From CAYTWW01 sp043801855 (lineage in GTDB: Archaea > Nanobdellota > Nanobdellia > Woesearchaeales > GW2011-AR15), in contig JAZDLQ010000044.1 of NCBI GenBank assembly GCA_043801855.1, forward strand, positions 1 through 14,381: DNA of 14,381 nt, read 5' to 3'. Under the pieces are notes generated by a model. The model searched no databases. It was not told the DNA's origin and was given only the letters and a program-made list of their open reading frames with translations. Position 1 is the first letter of the stretch, and each line of letters opens with the position of its first letter. Below are positions 12,903-14,381 of this stretch, piece after piece. The translations under genes were made by a program, and so were the position numbers.

Positions 12903-13355
12903 GTTATGCTCAATAAGAAAAAACACTATTAAGTATGTGAATTTAAATATTCTTGAACTCTTTGTTTTAATATTGGATATGTTCTTTGAATATTTGGATC
13001 TTCCATAAGTTGTTCTCTTGATCTGATCTGAATATTTAATAAGGATATAGGAAGGGCATATTGATCAAATGTTATGTCCCTTGATGTTTTATCAGGAAGT
13101 TGATTCCAATAATGCGTCCAAACATCTTGACCATTAACATTGGCAAATAAAATATCCCCACTAAAGTAATCTTGAACTAACAAAGATGTAACTTTACAAT
13201 GACCCGTTGATGGTCTACTTGGATTCCATAATTCCGATAAATAACAAGTTGATTGATCCCATGATTCTTTTATTGCTGTCTCAAGAGTCCCAAATTCTAA
13301 TTGCATTTTGGTTGATTAATTTCATCTTATACTTAAATTAACGTGTTTTTTCTTA
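12903..13355. repeat. Module 4: left boundary and inner inverted repeat around a YunG-like gene
   Basis: The left boundary GATGTTATGCTC then AA (12900-12913) matches the other modules. The inner arm TAAGAAAAAACAC (12914-12926) pairs perfectly with GTGTTTTTTCTTA (13343-13355) and encloses one complete gene on the minus strand with its promoter. After the right inner arm comes CTTTGATTTTTT, again starting CTT as in modules 1-3, and a hairpin TTGATTTT/AAAATCAA (13358-13365/13396-13403) around a GC-rich CCTCCGCTTCGCTACGG. The expected closing arm GAGCATAAC is not found; GAACATAAT at 13484-13492 is the nearest match, with two differences, and may be a decayed end. Confidence 0.65.
12929..13306 (-). 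CDS. YunG-like protein, 125 aa
   Basis: The protein resembles the bacterial YunG family: an N-terminal AIKESWDQSTCY, then NPSRPSTGHCKVTSLLVQDYFSGDIL, where family members have NPS-x-GQC-AVTALVVQDYFGG, then HYWNQLPD and DITFDQY. Cys37, His65 and Asp77 are spaced like a papain-type Cys-His-Asp triad, which would suggest a peptidase or amidase fold; this is inference, and the family has no established function that I know. The ATG at 13306 has a TATA-like TTTAAGTATAAG about 25-30 bases upstream and no Shine-Dalgarno, so a leaderless message is likely. Gene and promoter lie within the inner repeats of module 4, on the strand opposite to the module 3 gene. A family more usual in bacteria suggests transfer. 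Confidence 0.65.
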   Translation of the reverse strand: MQLEFGTLETAIKESWDQSTCYLSELWNPSRPSTGHCKVTSLLVQDYFSGDILFANVNGQDVWTHYWNQLPDKTSRDITFDQYALPISLLNIQIRSREQLMEDPNIQRTYPILKQRVQEYLNSHT

Positions 13356-13595
13356 CTTTGATTTTTTCCTCCGCTTCGCTACGGAACGTTGCACTAAAAT
13401 CAATCCCTCCAATTATTCGGGAGAATAGAACAGGAATTTTACGGTTCTCTCCCAAATGAAATTTTGTAGGGTTGCCTCATACAGAACATAATAGAAATTG
13501 CTCTTGCAGGCCAGGATTCCCTAAAAGATTGGAAGAAGAGATGAAACAAAGGAAAACAAGACCATGATAAGCTATAAAGAAGTAAAGCATATACT
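13356..13595. other. Gene-free stretch at the right end of module 4
   Basis: Besides the hairpin described under module 4 it holds no complete gene. A short open stretch at about 13470-13540 reads NIIEIALAGQDSLKDWKKR and stops; this faintly recalls the C-terminus of AbrB/RHH-type antitoxins and may be a gene remnant, but it is too short to assign. CTATAAAG at 13572-13579 is a probable TATA box for the next ORF. Confidence 0.35.
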
Positions 13596-13829
13596 ATGAA
13601 CCTTTCACAAATCTACATTGCAATATCAATTGCTGTTTTGGCTATTATTGCCTTTCTCTTTTTCTTAATTAATAAAAATAAAAAGGATAAAAAAATTGAA
13701 GAAGTAATTGATGTTCCAGATCAATGCTTCAGTCTCTTTACTAGTAGCTTAAACACAATAGGAGATATAACCGTTGTTAGTAATGCCATGAAAACGATGA
13801 TGGGTACTTACGCTGGTAAAATAAACTGA
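13596..13829 (+). CDS. N-terminal membrane-anchored protein, probably truncated by an insertion element
   Basis: Residues about 5-25 form one membrane helix (IYIAISIAVLAIIAFLFFLI), followed by the basic NKNKKDKK, a common archaeal arrangement with the N-terminus outside and the rest in the cytoplasm. The remaining 40 residues are not recognised. The last seven codons overlap the 3' end of the transposase gene on the opposite strand, so the natural C-terminus was probably replaced when the element inserted; the change could lie anywhere after about residue 40. A TATA box at 13572-13579 supports expression from ATG 13596 without a leader. Confidence 0.5.
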   Translation: MNLSQIYIAISIAVLAIIAFLFFLINKNKKDKKIEEVIDVPDQCFSLFTSSLNTIGDITVVSNAMKTMMGTYAGKIN

Positions 13830-14381
13830 GTCTTATAAATCAGTGCTGAGATAAGAAGTTCTGTGGCATCCTGTATATCTTTAGATATGTTTAGACTCTC
13901 TTTCCAGAGTGCATCTGTTTTTTTGACAGCTAGCCCATTTATAACATTCAGAACGCCATTCTTAGTTTTATATCCATGTTTTATTTTTTCTGGTTTGGTC
14001 TGACCAAACCACTGCTCGCATAAATTAGTGGTAGCAAGATATGGGAATTCTATGTGAAGCATGTAATTCTTCTCATAAGTCCTTAGCCTTTTAATCTGAT
14101 CCCTTAGTGGAGGAATGAATGTTTGAATTTGATGCTCAAGCTTAGAAAGTTCATTTTTGAATGCATCTTTTGAATTAGCATCAATAACATTGTCGAATAA
14201 GCTTATCTGATTTTTCACATGGTGCGGCAGTTCTTTTTTGGTAACCCTGACACCAAAAAAATGTTTGTTTGAGACTTCAAACAGATTTTTCTTGAAATGA
14301 AAAACACAATAGCCATGTCTGACATCAAGATGGAATTCCTTATTCAGCTCATTAGCCATGGTATCATACTCTCGTTTTCCG
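13808..14381 (-). mobile_element. DDE-type transposase, C-terminal part, cut by the window edge
   Basis: The frame is open to the right edge (upstream codons read GKREYDTMANEL), so Met at 14359 is internal, not the start. The pattern YDTMANELNKEF...HGYCVFHFKKNL is the segment after the second catalytic Asp of DDE transposases, where relatives have D-x-Y...C-x-FH-x-KNL. TTNLCEQWFGQTKPEKIKHGY probably supplies the catalytic Glu (in CEQWF) followed by basic residues and KxGYxT. An acidic/basic helical stretch (about FKNELSKLEHQIQTFI) lies between. I cannot name the IS family with confidence (MULE/ISL3-like candidates). The gene ends at TAA 13808-13810 and presumably lies near the right-hand IS end; no terminal repeat could be confirmed. 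Confidence 0.75.

Noticed and set aside
13470..13540. Antitoxin C-terminal fragment (IIEIALAGQDSLKDWKKR)
   Set aside because: The resemblance to antitoxin tails is weak, there is no start codon in frame and no toxin gene nearby; too short to list as a gene.

Overview
The window is AT-rich archaeal DNA. The evidence is a complete archaeal-type RNA polymerase/ribosomal operon with split large subunits (RpoH, B'', B', A', A'', then L30e, NusA, S12, S7), intron-containing tRNA genes, TATA boxes about 25 bases before gene starts with little leader, and GGTGA-type ribosome binding sites. Compact genes and small accessory proteins fit a DPANN lineage (Woesearchaeota/Pacearchaeota-like). That placement is inferred from overall look, not from a tree.

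Layout. 1-2046 holds a small unknown protein, tRNA-Tyr with a 62-base intron at position 37/38, and a radical SAM protein with a C-terminal Cys cluster, probably started at a TTG. 2209-2378 holds tRNA-Asp and tRNA-Lys. The tRNA-Lys gene has a 15-base insertion inside the T-loop that folds like a minimal archaeal splice site. Directly behind it lies the transcription/translation operon (2404-11440), tightly packed with overlaps or 1-35 base gaps. It ends after S7 at a T-rich tract; EF-2, EF-1A and S10, which often follow in archaea, are absent.

11441-14381 is accessory DNA. A tyrosine-recombinase gene, frameshifted and lacking its C-terminal catalytic part, faces left. To its right is a tandem series of four modules. 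Each starts GATGTTnnnnnCAA. Three are closed by a perfect 9-bp inverted repeat (GTT...AAC) whose sequence differs from module to module but always stays self-complementary. They are separated by 10-12 base linkers with a palindromic core. Inside the outer repeat is a second inverted repeat that brackets the cargo. Modules 1 and 2 are near-identical noncoding folds of 135 and 139 bases. Module 3 carries a 62-residue two-helix membrane protein. Module 4 carries a YunG-like protein on the opposite strand, and its right outer arm is not recognisable. A recombinase pointing away from a row of small, self-promoted cargo modules recalls an integron, but the complementarity lies within modules rather than across junctions, so it is not a canonical attC array. 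This module array is the best candidate for something undescribed.

The right end holds a short membrane-anchored ORF, probably truncated, that runs into the 3' end of a DDE-type transposase leaving the window.
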